DNA of 64,000 bases from an uncultured Rhodospirillaceae bacterium (GTDB lineage: Bacteria > Pseudomonadota > Alphaproteobacteria > Rhodospirillales > Casp-alpha2), in assembly GCA_913030825.1 (NCBI GenBank), contig CAJWCU010000015.1, forward strand, positions 30,479-94,478, given 5' to 3'. Within the stretch, counting starts at the first letter, position 1. Every line of letters starts with the position of its first letter. The notes under the pieces were generated by a model that did no database searches, was not told where the DNA came from, and was given only the letters and a program-made list of their open reading frames with translations. The position numbers and the translations under genes are program-made. Positions 41,953 through 50,474 of the stretch are shown here, piece by piece.

Positions 41953-43344
41953 TTATTGCGCCGCTTGCGCCGGTGCGCCGACCAAATCGCGGGAATTGTC
42001 CATCCCGTCGATGGCCCAGATGGCGGCGAGCAGGCTGTCCGCTTCCGCATCGCCCAGGACCGGCCCGGCCAGTTCGCGGTATTTTTCCTCCAGCTCGGCG
42101 TCGGAAAGCGGCGCGTCGGGATCGCCCCGGCGGGTCGTCGCGTAATGCTTGAGGACACGGCCGTCCGTCGTCTCGATCTCGACCTTGGCCGAGCGAAGGG
42201 CCGGGAAATTGCTCTGGCATTCGGGATCGGTGACCAGGGAGACGCGTTTCATGAATTCGCGGTTCTCGACATCCGCCAGACGTTCGGGTGAAAAGGCGGC
42301 CATGCGGACACTGCCCCAGAGCATGGCGGCGGAACAGCAGTAGACCAGCGAGAACTTGGCCTCGAAGGCCGTCTTCGGTTCGATGTTGCCGCAAAGCTCT
42401 TCGGCCTTCTGATAGCTGCCGACGCGGATTTCCTTCACGTCGGTGGGCGTCAGGCCATTTTCGCGGGCGATCAGGAGGACCCCGTCGACGGCCGCGTGGA
42501 CATGGCCACAGGCGGCATGGTTCTTGGTCGTCGTCTGCTTGATCAGGTAGTCGCTGCCCAGCGTTTCGGCGGCCTTGGTCCAATCGGGCTGTTCCTTGGC
42601 CATGCCGTTTAGGCACATGGCGTTGCCGAAGCCGACCGGCCCGTCGAGGATATCGGGCGCACCCGTCACGCCCTGCTCGGCGGCGATGGCAACCGTCACG
42701 CCGCGTTCGGCGGCGTGGGAGCCGTGCAGCGGCTTCGACATGGCGTCGGCGCGGAAGGCCTGTTGTAGGCCGGCGGCCATGGTGCCCGCGTTGGCGAGCG
42801 CATGCATGGTCTGCTCTGCCGTGAGGCCCAGGATATTGGCGGCGGCGGCGGCGGCCCCGAAGGTGCCGATCGTGCCCGTGGTGTGCCAGAATTCGTAATG
42901 GGCCGGATTTGCGGCCGCACCCAGGCGATTGGAGACCTCATACCCCGCGACGATGCCGGTCAGCAGCTTATCGCCCGCGACGCCACGCGCCTGGGCGATG
43001 GCAAGCGCCGCCGAGATCACCGGCACACCCGGGTGATAAAGGGCGTTGCGGTAGATATCGTCGAATTCGACCGTGTGTGACGCCGCCCCGTTGATGAAGG
43101 CCGCCGTGCGGGCGTCGGTTTCCTGGCCGCCCGGATAGAGCCGGGCGCCGCCACGACCGATGCAGTCGCTCATGGCCTTGGTCAGCAGGGTGGCCGGCGC
43201 CTCGACCGTGCCCGGGAGGAAGGCCGCGAACCAGTCCAGCAGGCAACGTTTGGCCGCGTGGACCACATCGTCCGGCAGGTCTTCGGGTTTCAAATTCGCC
43301 GCGAATTCGGCGAAGGGCCAAAGAGTGGATGTTTCGTTCGTCAT
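41953..43344 (-). CDS. MmgE/PrpD family protein (second copy)
   Basis: A 463-residue MmgE/PrpD protein, paralogous to the one at the head of the ten-gene operon but clearly diverged. Signatures are ASHTVEFDDIYRNALYHPGVP (active-site region), HYEFWHTTGTIGTFGAAAAAA and KNHAACGHVHAAVDGV. The start at 43344 follows a GGGAGGAAAATCGAC ribosome site. It is coupled to the 6PGDH-like dehydrogenase gene and follows a PanE-like gene, a combination that mirrors enzymes in the plus-strand operon. Dehydratase, decarboxylase and epimerase functions are all possible for this family. Confidence 0.85.
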   Translation of the reverse strand: MTNETSTLWPFAEFAANLKPEDLPDDVVHAAKRCLLDWFAAFLPGTVEAPATLLTKAMSDCIGRGGARLYPGGQETDARTAAFINGAASHTVEFDDIYRNALYHPGVPVISAALAIAQARGVAGDKLLTGIVAGYEVSNRLGAAANPAHYEFWHTTGTIGTFGAAAAAANILGLTAEQTMHALANAGTMAAGLQQAFRADAMSKPLHGSHAAERGVTVAIAAEQGVTGAPDILDGPVGFGNAMCLNGMAKEQPDWTKAAETLGSDYLIKQTTTKNHAACGHVHAAVDGVLLIARENGLTPTDVKEIRVGSYQKAEELCGNIEPKTAFEAKFSLVYCCSAAMLWGSVRMAAFSPERLADVENREFMKRVSLVTDPECQSNFPALRSAKVEIETTDGRVLKHYATTRRGDPDAPLSDAELEEKYRELAGPVLGDAEADSLLAAIWAIDGMDNSRDLVGAPAQAAQ

Positions 43345-43404
43345 GTCGATTTTCCTCCCGGTGCTTCTCAGCAAACCAATTTCATGCGGCGCGACGGTGC
43401 CGGT

Positions 43405-44325
43405 TCAGGCGGCTCCGTCGGCGTAGAAGGTCAGGGCCCCCAGCACCGCCGCATGGACCGGCGTGGGGATCGAATGTTTGCGGCCAAGGCGAACCACTTC
43501 GCCGGACAGCCAGGGCAGTTCCAGGCGGCGGCCGCCTTCCAGATCGTGCAGCATCGAGGCTTTCATGACCGGCGGCAGGTTGTCCAGGAACCCGATGGTC
43601 TTCTCTTCCATGTGTTCGGGGATATCGATGCCTTCGGCCCGGCCGACGGCGGCCGTTTCGTGGATTGCTGCTTCGAACAGAACGCGTGAATCCGGGTTTT
43701 CCCGGATCGGGCCGACGGGCTGGCGGCAAAGCGCCGTCAGACCGCTGAGCGACGACAGAAAGATGAATTTCTCCCAGATCGCGCGTTCGATCTTGTCCGA
43801 CAGCTTGAAGTCGAAACCGGCGCCTTCGAAGGCTGCCGCCACGGCTTCCATGCGGGGGGAGACCGTGCCGTCCCGTTCGCCGAAGGTCAGGCGCGCCATG
43901 GTGCCGGTGTGCTTGATCACGCCGGGGGCGCCGATCGCCGCCGCGATATGCGCGACGCCGCCGCCCACCTGGGCCGGGTTCAGCACGGTGGAAAGACGGT
44001 CCATGCTGCTGACGCCGTTCTGGAACGGCAAGACCAGAGTGTCGGGACCGATCATCGGCTTGCACATTTCGGCTGCCGTTTCCGTGTCCCACAGTTTGAC
44101 CGCGAACATCACCAAGTCGACCGGGCCGATGTCGGCGGGATTGTCGCTGGCGGAAACGTCGGTCAGGGTCAGATCGCCCTTGTCGCTTTCGATGCGCAGG
44201 CCGTCGGATTTGATGGCTTGAAGGTGGGCGCCCCGGGCGATGAAGTTGACGTCTTGTCCGGCTGCGGCCAGCCGGGCGCCGAAATAGCCCCCGACGCCGC
44301 CCGTGGCCATGATGGCGATGCGCAT
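43405..44325 (-). CDS. Ketopantoate reductase family protein (second copy)
   Basis: A 306-residue PanE/ApbA-type reductase. The dinucleotide-binding motif is MATGGVGGYFGARLAAAG, followed by MFAVKLWDT and PFQNGVSSMD; the catalytic lysine lies in RAIWEKFIFLSSLSGLTAL, and the substrate-binding HDLEGGRRLELPWLSG occupies the usual C-terminal position. Length matches PanE. No other pantothenate gene is nearby, and the surrounding genes are catabolic, so a role as a generic 2-oxoacid reductase is more likely. It lies 60 bp upstream of the MmgE/PrpD gene on the same strand. Confidence 0.85.
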   Translation of the reverse strand: MRIAIMATGGVGGYFGARLAAAGQDVNFIARGAHLQAIKSDGLRIESDKGDLTLTDVSASDNPADIGPVDLVMFAVKLWDTETAAEMCKPMIGPDTLVLPFQNGVSSMDRLSTVLNPAQVGGGVAHIAAAIGAPGVIKHTGTMARLTFGERDGTVSPRMEAVAAAFEGAGFDFKLSDKIERAIWEKFIFLSSLSGLTALCRQPVGPIRENPDSRVLFEAAIHETAAVGRAEGIDIPEHMEEKTIGFLDNLPPVMKASMLHDLEGGRRLELPWLSGEVVRLGRKHSIPTPVHAAVLGALTFYADGAA

Positions 44326-44354
44326 AGTTTGGTATCCTCTTTTTTTGTTGTGGC

Positions 44355-44397
44355 GGCCCGCACCGAAGCGGGCCCTATGGTCCGGCCCGAAGGCCGG
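44355..44397 (-). other. Tandem stem-loops between crotonase and PanE-like genes
   Basis: GGCCCGC / GCGGGCC (44355-44361 with 44368-44374) and CCGGCC / GGCCGG (44382-44387 with 44392-44397) form two hairpins in the 76 bp gap on the minus strand. No T-run follows on that strand, so they look like mRNA processing or attenuating elements rather than a full terminator. Confidence 0.5.
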
Positions 44398-44401
44398 TTC
44401 C

Positions 44402-45211
44402 TTACTTGCCTTTGAACTGGGGCTTCCGCTTTTCCATGAAGGCCGTGCGGCCTTCTTTGTAGTCGGCGGAATCGAAGCAGTCCTTCACCATCTGGGCGCA
44501 AAGGTCCATGTCGCGGGACGCGTCGTCCTTCAGGCTTTCGGCGACGATCACCTTGACCGCCTTGATGGTCAGCGGCGCGTTTTCGGCGATGCGGCGAGTG
44601 TAATCGTCGATATAGGGGTTCAGCATAGGCCGCGGCAGGACGCGGTTGACCATGCCCATTTCCTTGGCTTCCTGGGCCGTGAAAGGCCGCGCCGTGTAGA
44701 AGATTTCCTTGGCGTAGGACGGGCCGACCAGATCGACGAAGGGCTTCAGGCCGTCGACACGGTAGCCCAGGCCCAGCTTGGCCGCCGGAATGGCGAAGAT
44801 GGCGCCTTCTTCGGCGATGCGCATGTCGCAGCAGGTCGCGATACCGACGCCGCCGCCGACGCAGGGGCCTTCGATCTTGGCGATGGTCGGCTTGGGGAAG
44901 GTCCGCAGGCGGTGCGATGCTTCTTCCGTGGCGGCGTTGTAGATTTTCACGCCTTCCTCGGTCGAGCGGTTCTTTTCGAATTGGGAGATATCGGCCCCGG
45001 CGCAGAACGCCTTGCCGCCCTGGCCCGAAACGACGACCACGCGGACGTTGTCGTCGGCGTCGAAATCGTCGAGCACGGCCGGCAGGTCATGCCACATCTC
45101 ATAGGTCATGGCGTTGCGTTTGGCCTGGTTGTCGAAGCGGATGTAGCCGACTCCGTCTTTCTTTTCGATGACGAGCTGTTCCGTGACGCCGTCCATCGTA
45201 AATCCGTCCAT
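44402..45211 (-). CDS. Enoyl-CoA hydratase/isomerase family protein lacking both catalytic glutamates
   Basis: A 269-residue crotonase. The fold signatures are intact (FCAGADISQFEKNRS, IEGPCVGGGVGIATCCDMRI, KEGRTAFMEKRKPQF), but the two glutamates of true hydratases are Gly (GGGVGIA) and Ala (FAIPAAKLGLGY). It cannot use the standard hydration mechanism; decarboxylation, isomerisation or C-C cleavage of an acyl-CoA are alternatives known in the superfamily. It is the first gene of the minus-strand cluster and lies 110 bp from a TTGTATACAA palindrome shared with the divergent MFS gene. Confidence 0.83.
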   Translation of the reverse strand: MDGFTMDGVTEQLVIEKKDGVGYIRFDNQAKRNAMTYEMWHDLPAVLDDFDADDNVRVVVVSGQGGKAFCAGADISQFEKNRSTEEGVKIYNAATEEASHRLRTFPKPTIAKIEGPCVGGGVGIATCCDMRIAEEGAIFAIPAAKLGLGYRVDGLKPFVDLVGPSYAKEIFYTARPFTAQEAKEMGMVNRVLPRPMLNPYIDDYTRRIAENAPLTIKAVKVIVAESLKDDASRDMDLCAQMVKDCFDSADYKEGRTAFMEKRKPQFKGK

Positions 45212-45321
45212 GGTGGTTCCTCTTTAAAGCTTGCTGTTTTCTTGGGCGGCCTGATCTTGATCAAGGCCACGGATTGTCCAGCTTGTTAATTTCCTGGCCG
45301 ACAGGGTAAATTGACCGCCCT

Positions 45322-45331
45322 TTGTATACAA
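45322..45331. promoter_or_regulatory. GntR-type palindromic operator candidate
   Basis: TTGTATACAA, perfect palindrome in the 190 bp gap between the divergent crotonase (minus) and MFS (plus) genes. Identical to the site before the aconitase gene at 24887, so both promoters may answer to one regulator. Confidence 0.55.
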
Positions 45332-45401
45332 TCACTAACCGCCGCTGACCACCGGGTAGAGCGCGGTTTCGTCACCGAAAACAAGACTGGGAGGACGGGA
45401 C

Positions 45402-46640
45402 GTGGGCGCAGCCATCGAACGATTGACGGGGATTCCCTTGCGCGACCAATGGCCGGCCTGGATGGTCGCTCTGGGCCATGGGGCAACCCATTGGGTTTTG
45501 GCGGCCTATCTCGTCATGGCGCCGTTCTTCACGAAGGAGCTGGGCATTTCCTATACGGAGGCCGGGCTTCTGTTCGCGACCTTCCATGTCTGCAGCTTCA
45601 TCGCCAATTTCGGATCGGGCGCGGCGGTCGATCTGGTCGGGCGGCGCGTGTTTCTGCAGGTGATCGCCCTGGTCCTGGGCGCGGCGGCGCTGGCCGTCAT
45701 CGTCTGGGCCGACGGGTTCTGGTTTATCGTCCCGGCGGTCGGCCTGATCGGCGCGACCAACAACCTGTGGCATCCGCCGGCAATTTCCTACCTGTCCAGC
45801 GCCTTCCCCAAGACCAAGGGCTATGCGCTGTCGATCCATGCCCTGGGCGCCAGCGTCGGCGACGCCATTGCGCCTTTGGCCGCCGGGTTCATTATCGCCG
45901 CCATCGGATGGCGCTTGACCGCACCCGTGGCGGCCGTGCCCGTGCTGATCGTTGCGGCGATCCTGTTGATGGCCCTGGGCCCGCGCGAGCGCAGCGAAAA
46001 CGCCGCCGGAAACGGCAAGAAGATGTCCGGCAAGGATTATCTGGGCGGCATGAAGGTTCTGGTATCCAACCGTCTGGTCACGGCGCTTTGTGTGATCGCC
46101 GGTTTCCGCACCATGACCATGATGGGCCTGTTGATGTTCCTGCCGTTCTATTTGGCGGATGAGATGAAACTCGGTGCGACGGCGGTGGGGGCAACCTTGA
46201 TGGCGATGCAGATCGGCGGTCTGATCGCCACGCCCATCGCGGGGATCTGGTCCGACCGCAAGGGCCGCCGCCCGGTCGTTTTGGCCGGGTTCACCGGCAC
46301 CACCATCATCCTCGCGATGATCACCCTGATCGACAGCCAATGGGCGCTGGTCGCCGGGGTGTCGGTATTGGGCTTCTCGCTGTATGCCGCGCGGCCGGTC
46401 ATGCATAGCTGGATGATGGACATCACGCCGGACCACATGAGCGGCAGCGCCATGAGCCTGCTGTTCGGCACGCAATCCCTGTTCAATATCCTGGTGCCGC
46501 CGGTTGGAGGCTTGATCGCCGATACCTGGGGCCTGACCGCCGTCTTCTACATGCTGGCGGGTACCATTTTGGTCGCCAACGCCCTGGTCTTCCTGGTGCC
46601 GGAAGAGGCGCGGAAGGACGACGGAGGGGCCGCCGCCTAA
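45402..46640 (+). CDS. MFS transporter
   Basis: A 412-residue major facilitator with twelve hydrophobic segments. MFS loop signatures appear as DLVGRRVFLQ between helices 2 and 3 and GIWSDRKGRRPVVL in the second half. The start is GTG at 45402 behind a GGGAGGACGGGAC ribosome site. It is divergent from the crotonase-PanE-PrpD cluster and shares a candidate operator with it, so its cargo may be the substrate or a product of that cluster. The C-terminus is short and cytoplasmic. Confidence 0.88.
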   Translation: MGAAIERLTGIPLRDQWPAWMVALGHGATHWVLAAYLVMAPFFTKELGISYTEAGLLFATFHVCSFIANFGSGAAVDLVGRRVFLQVIALVLGAAALAVIVWADGFWFIVPAVGLIGATNNLWHPPAISYLSSAFPKTKGYALSIHALGASVGDAIAPLAAGFIIAAIGWRLTAPVAAVPVLIVAAILLMALGPRERSENAAGNGKKMSGKDYLGGMKVLVSNRLVTALCVIAGFRTMTMMGLLMFLPFYLADEMKLGATAVGATLMAMQIGGLIATPIAGIWSDRKGRRPVVLAGFTGTTIILAMITLIDSQWALVAGVSVLGFSLYAARPVMHSWMMDITPDHMSGSAMSLLFGTQSLFNILVPPVGGLIADTWGLTAVFYMLAGTILVANALVFLVPEEARKDDGGAAA

Positions 46641-46646
46641 CCTCGC

Positions 46647-47399
46647 CTAATCGGCGATGTGGTGGTTGAACAGCACGCCGTACACGCCGTTCTGGCGGAT
46701 TTCCTTCAATCCGGCGTTGAAATCGTCGCGCAGGCCCGCATCGGCGAAGCCGACGACGAAGGGCGTGCGCCCGCCGAACAGGGGATGAAGCGCATAGGCC
46801 CCCGCATTCTTGCCCAACACCTTCGCCCAATACCGGAAGATCGTGCCGTCGATGATCAGGGCGTCGAACCGACCGTCGATAAAGGCCGCGACCTGCGCCT
46901 TCTGATCGCCCATCTCCGCGTAGTCGGGCGATTTGGCGGCGGCAGCGGCGAAGATCGGCCCCAGGTCCTTGGTCGCACCTTCCCAGGCGACCATCGATTT
47001 GATGGCGAGGTCTTCGATCTTGGCGGGGGCTGGCGCGTCCTTGGGCAGGATTGCGTAATTGTGGAAATAGACGAACTCGGTCGAATAGTGGAGGGCCGGG
47101 TTGTCCGGCCGTACCGTGGCGGCGGCATCGGTGGCGCCGGTCAGAACCTCGCCCTGCAACCCGTCATAGGTCGTGAACAGCGGCGTGAAGGTATGGCCGC
47201 GCGGCGCCAGGGCGGCTTTCATAATGTCCAACTCGATCCCCTTCGCCTCGCCCGGGCGGGGCGCGCCGGTTTCCGTCTGATAGACGAAGGGCGGCTTGGC
47301 GATGGCGAAGGCGACGGTCAGGTGATCAGCTCGGGCGCTGCCTGTGCCGAGTGTCAGCAGCAGGACGGCCGTCAGGGCGGATAGGTATTTTTTGAGCAT
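46647..47399 (-). CDS. Periplasmic solute-binding protein, family 3
   Basis: A 250-residue protein with a signal peptide (MLKKYLSALTAVLLLTLGTG, cleavage after SARA at about 24). The mature part has the SBP family 3 pattern: LTVAFAIAKPPFVYQ, GIELDIMKAAL, AATVRPDNPALHYSTEFVYF and FIDGRFDALIIDG. Such proteins bind amino acids or similar small polar ligands for ABC importers or feed sensor kinases, but no ABC permease gene is adjacent, so it is an orphan here. It ends 6 bp from the convergent MFS gene. Confidence 0.83.
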   Translation of the reverse strand: MLKKYLSALTAVLLLTLGTGSARADHLTVAFAIAKPPFVYQTETGAPRPGEAKGIELDIMKAALAPRGHTFTPLFTTYDGLQGEVLTGATDAAATVRPDNPALHYSTEFVYFHNYAILPKDAPAPAKIEDLAIKSMVAWEGATKDLGPIFAAAAAKSPDYAEMGDQKAQVAAFIDGRFDALIIDGTIFRYWAKVLGKNAGAYALHPLFGGRTPFVVGFADAGLRDDFNAGLKEIRQNGVYGVLFNHHIAD

Positions 47400-47463
47400 G
47401 GGACCTCGCGCGGGATCGGCGTGAACGATGACGGATGGGCACTGTAGCCGCGCGGGCGTGGCC

Positions 47464-48027
47464 TCACAATCCGGCGGCGCGCAGCAGCGGCTCGGCCGCC
47501 GCCTTGGCGGTTTTCGCGGCGTTCTTGTCGTTCGCCGCATGGGCCATGACGATGGAGCCCTCGGCCAGCAGGTTCAGAGAATCGCCGAGCGCTTCCGGGT
47601 CCGGGGCCCCAGCCTGGGCGGCCAAATCGCGGATGTAATTGCGCACCCGTTCCTTGTGTTCCCGGGCGGCGATATGGATCGGGTTCTCGGGATCGTGATA
47701 TTCGGCGGCCGCGTTGATGAACATGCAGCCGTGGAAGTCGTCGGAGTTGAACCAAATATCCAGGGCGTCGTAGACAGCGCGCAGGCGCTCGCCCGGTGTA
47801 TCCGCCAGGTGTTCGACCCGGCGCACGAGACCATCGCGAAACCCTGAATCGCGATGGCGCAGGGCGGCCAGGATCAACTCGTCCTTGGACTTGAAATGGT
47901 TGTAGAGCGTCATGCGGGCGACACCGGCCTCGGCGATCACCCGGTCGATCCCGGTCGCGTGATAGCCCTCGCGCCGAAACAGGTCGAGCGCCGTATCGAT
48001 CAGCAACTGTCGTTTGGACGATGCCAT
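47464..48027 (-). CDS. TetR family transcriptional regulator
   Basis: A 187-residue repressor. Residues about 6-50 are the helix-turn-helix (LIDTALDLFRREGYHATGID, VARMTLYNHFKSKDELI); the rest is the ligand-binding helical domain with NSDDFHGCMFINAAAEYHD, a motif seen in TetR proteins that sense electrophiles or acids. A TetR-style operator TAGACCGATCTA lies about 200 bp upstream in front of the divergent small-protein/flavoprotein genes, a likely target. The binding-protein gene follows downstream on the same strand after 64 bp. Confidence 0.88.
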   Translation of the reverse strand: MASSKRQLLIDTALDLFRREGYHATGIDRVIAEAGVARMTLYNHFKSKDELILAALRHRDSGFRDGLVRRVEHLADTPGERLRAVYDALDIWFNSDDFHGCMFINAAAEYHDPENPIHIAAREHKERVRNYIRDLAAQAGAPDPEALGDSLNLLAEGSIVMAHAANDKNAAKTAKAAAEPLLRAAGL

Positions 48028-48211
48028 GGGGGTGTCGGGCCTTCGGTCAACGAAAACGATTTATCCAAAACATACGCGTCTGCGAAATCGTCGTGAAGCC
48101 CATTCCTTGGGGTGGGGCGCGGTACCGGGCCGACTGAAACGTTCTAACCCGTTGAGAACAAAGAAAGCGCAGGCTCGTGTGGCCTGTCGCGGACATGTCA
48201 TGATTTGCATG

Positions 48212-48240
48212 TTGACAATATAGACCGATCTATCTAAAAA
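48212..48240 (+). promoter_or_regulatory. Promoter with embedded TetR-type operator
   Basis: TTGACA (48212-48217) and TAAAAA (48235-48240) at 17 bp spacing form a candidate sigma-70 promoter. Between them lies TAGACCGATCTA (48221-48232), a near-perfect palindrome of the TetR-operator type. Bound repressor would block polymerase. It faces the gene starting at 48313. Confidence 0.5.
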
Positions 48241-48312
48241 CGCAATCACGACATGGCGGGGGCGTCATTGTCCTGCTTTTGCAGGGACACGGAGACAGCA
48301 AGGAGGTTTACC

Positions 48313-48684
48313 GTGGGTCTTCCGGATAATGTGAAAGTCGCCATCGCCGGCGTATTCGTGGTTACGACGGCCATCATAGGCGCGGTTATCGCCGGGCCGT
48401 CGGCCAATTACGATCTTGCGGGTCCGCACCCGATATCCGATCCGCCGAAAGACGGTCCGCGTTTCGCCGCCTGGCCGGGGCCGGATGATGGGCCCGATCC
48501 GATTTTGTCGGCGGCCGACCGGTTCGCCTTGCCGGTCCGCCCGGAAGTTGAGCAGATCGCCCTCGGCGGCGGTAGCGGCGGTTTCGACATGGCGCGTTCG
48601 ATCGAAGGCGCCGTCTGGCCGCTTCGCGGATTTCCCGATTGGGCGGCGGATCAAACGAACGTCTCGGCCCGGTCCGGCCGATAA
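48313..48684 (+). CDS. Small hypothetical protein with one membrane helix
   Basis: A 123-residue protein with a GTG start at 48313 behind a perfect AAGGAGG ribosome site. Residues about 6-28 (VKVAIAGVFVVTTAIIGAVIAG) form a single membrane anchor; the remainder is proline- and glycine-rich, polar, with a GGGSGGFDMARS segment, presumably periplasmic. No family is recognised. It is 12 bp from the flavin-binding oxidase gene and probably shares the TetR-controlled promoter upstream. Confidence 0.65.
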   Translation: MGLPDNVKVAIAGVFVVTTAIIGAVIAGPSANYDLAGPHPISDPPKDGPRFAAWPGPDDGPDPILSAADRFALPVRPEVEQIALGGGSGGFDMARSIEGAVWPLRGFPDWAADQTNVSARSGR

Positions 48685-48696
48685 GGAGAATGACAG

Positions 48697-49335
48697 ATGA
48701 CCGATCGTGACGACGCCCCCCTGAGCCCGCGGCCCAGCAGCGACGTTGCCTTTACCGAGACGGTGAAGGCTATCCAGATGCGTAAGGGATCCCGCGACGG
48801 GTATGCCCGGATGGAGGATAAAGGCGGCTGGACCGATGCCGTGACCGGGGACCTGGCCACCTTCATTTCGCTGCGCGATTCCTTCTATCTTTCTACGGCC
48901 AATGCGAACGGGCAGCCGTATATCCAACACCGTGGCGGCAAGCCTGGATTTCTCAAGGTGTTGGACGAACACAGGCTGGCTTTCGCGGATTTTTCCGGCA
49001 ATCGCCAATACATCACGCAAGGAAATCTCCAGGAAAACCCCCAGGCGTTCATCTTCTTGATGGATTACGCCAATCGACGGCGCATCAAGATTTGGGGCAC
49101 CGCCCGCGTGATCGAGGATGATCCCGATCTGCTGGACCGTCTCGCCGATCCGGATTATCCGGACGGCCGCCCGGAACAGGCGGTGGTCTTTACCGTCGTG
49201 GCCTGGGACGTGAACTGTCCGCAGCATATCACGCCGCGTTTCGCCGAAAACGACATCGCGCGCGCGGTCAAACCGCTCAAGGACCGGATCACGGACCTGG
49301 AGGCCAAACTGCTTTCCCTGGGCGTCACCCCGTAG
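48697..49335 (+). CDS. Pyridoxamine 5'-phosphate oxidase-like flavin-binding protein
   Basis: A 212-residue split-barrel protein. The FMN-binding PNPOx-like core runs from LATFISLRDSFYLSTANANG through YIQHRGGKPGFLKVLDEH, LAFADFSGNRQYITQGNL and IFLMDYANRRRIKIWGTAR; the C-terminal CPQHITPRF motif marks a distinct PNPOx-like subgroup often linked with redox stress or detoxification rather than vitamin B6. AAGGAG precedes the ATG. With the preceding small membrane protein and the following DUF1348 gene it probably belongs to the TetR-regulated unit. Confidence 0.83.
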   Translation: MTDRDDAPLSPRPSSDVAFTETVKAIQMRKGSRDGYARMEDKGGWTDAVTGDLATFISLRDSFYLSTANANGQPYIQHRGGKPGFLKVLDEHRLAFADFSGNRQYITQGNLQENPQAFIFLMDYANRRRIKIWGTARVIEDDPDLLDRLADPDYPDGRPEQAVVFTVVAWDVNCPQHITPRFAENDIARAVKPLKDRITDLEAKLLSLGVTP

Positions 49336-49380
49336 ACACAGCCGCCATTCGCCAACCGCCGATCGAAAGGATACCCCGAC

Positions 49381-49866
49381 ATGACCGAAGCCCGCCCGCC
49401 CGTTCCGCCGTTCACCCGAGAAACCGCGAAACAGAAAGTCCGCATGGCCGAAGACGCCTGGAACAGCCGTGATCCGAAACGGGTCTCGCTCGCCTATACG
49501 CCGGATAGCCGCTGGCGAAATCGTTCCGACTTCTTCGAAGGCCGCGACGCCATCGTCGAATTCCTGACCCGCAAGTGGGAGCGGGAATTGGATTACCGCC
49601 TGATCAAGGAATTGTGGGCCTTCAACGGCAATCATATCGCCGTCCGCTTCCAGTACGAATTCCATGACGCCGACGGCAATTGGTTCCGCGCCTACGGCAA
49701 TGAAAATTGGGAATTCGACGAAAACGGCCTGATGGCCTGGCGCCAGGCATCCATCAACGACGTCGCCATCGAGGCCTCGGAGCGCAAGTTCACGTGGGAA
49801 GAAAAAGCCGACGGCGACCGGACCCGCCCGGCGGATTTCCCGGGCTTGCTTGAACTCGGTCTCTAG
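49381..49866 (+). CDS. DUF1348 / NTF2-like protein
   Basis: A 161-residue NTF2-like (cone-shaped) protein of the DUF1348 family. Diagnostic segments are [56 protein letters not shown] and [14 protein letters not shown]. Function of the family is unknown; it is frequently beside PNPOx-like flavoproteins and TetR regulators, as here. The start has a GAAAGGATACCCC leader. It ends 58 bp from a convergent exonuclease-like gene. Confidence 0.85.
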   Translation: MTEARPPVPPFTRETAKQKVRMAEDAWNSRDPKRVSLAYTPDSRWRNRSDFFEGRDAIVEFLTRKWERELDYRLIKELWAFNGNHIAVRFQYEFHDADGNWFRAYGNENWEFDENGLMAWRQASINDVAIEASERKFTWEEKADGDRTRPADFPGLLELGL

Positions 49867-49924
49867 GGCGTCGGCAGGAGGGGCGCCGTCTACGGGGGCG
49901 GCGGGGCGGCCTGATTCGGATCGA

Positions 49925-50437
49925 TCAGGCCCGGGTATCTTCGCGGGTTTTGGCCCAGGTCTGCTGAATGATCGCCGCGTCGAAACTGGCCCGGTGGCGG
50001 CGTTCCTGCAGGTTCTGCAGGATCAGGTCCTTGGTCTGGTGCCAAACGTTCATCTGCGGTTCGGTCAGGATCATTTCCAGCGGGCTGGTCCGAAACCGGG
50101 GATAGACCTGGCATTCGGCGAACAGCTTATTGATCCATGGATGATCGACGACCCAGCCGTCCGTGAACACGGTGCGGTCCTTGAGAATTTCGTTCAGGTC
50201 GTCGGCGATGGTTTTTGCCGGTTTGCCGTGTTCTTCCAGAATGTCGCGGGGAATGCGGTGGACCTTTTCGGCCGCTTCGTCCCAATGGGTCCAATCCTTG
50301 GCCGGCAGGATCAACGAGCAATATTTCCCGCCATCGTCCAATGCCAGGCCGACCTCGATGGGATAGCTATGCGGGCCGAATCCCGAGGCTTCGACATCGA
50401 TGATACAGGGCAGCGCATCCGCGTTCGTGCTTTTCAT
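49925..50437 (-). CDS. DEDD-type 3'-5' exonuclease-like protein
   Basis: A 170-residue RNase H-like fold exonuclease. The DEDD residues are visible: IIDVEASGFG (Asp and Glu of motif I), FTDGWVVDHPWINKLF (Asp of motif II) and RHRASFDAAII (His and Asp of motif III). Length suits a stand-alone RNase T/DnaQ-epsilon-like domain. It may trim RNA or ssDNA ends; the substrate is not evident. It is the last gene of a four-gene minus-strand run with an HCCA isomerase, an esterase and a GST. Confidence 0.78.
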   Translation of the reverse strand: MKSTNADALPCIIDVEASGFGPHSYPIEVGLALDDGGKYCSLILPAKDWTHWDEAAEKVHRIPRDILEEHGKPAKTIADDLNEILKDRTVFTDGWVVDHPWINKLFAECQVYPRFRTSPLEMILTEPQMNVWHQTKDLILQNLQERRHRASFDAAIIQQTWAKTREDTRA

Positions 50438-50474
50438 CGTTGCATCTTCCGACCCCGTTCCCGGCCAGCGTGGT

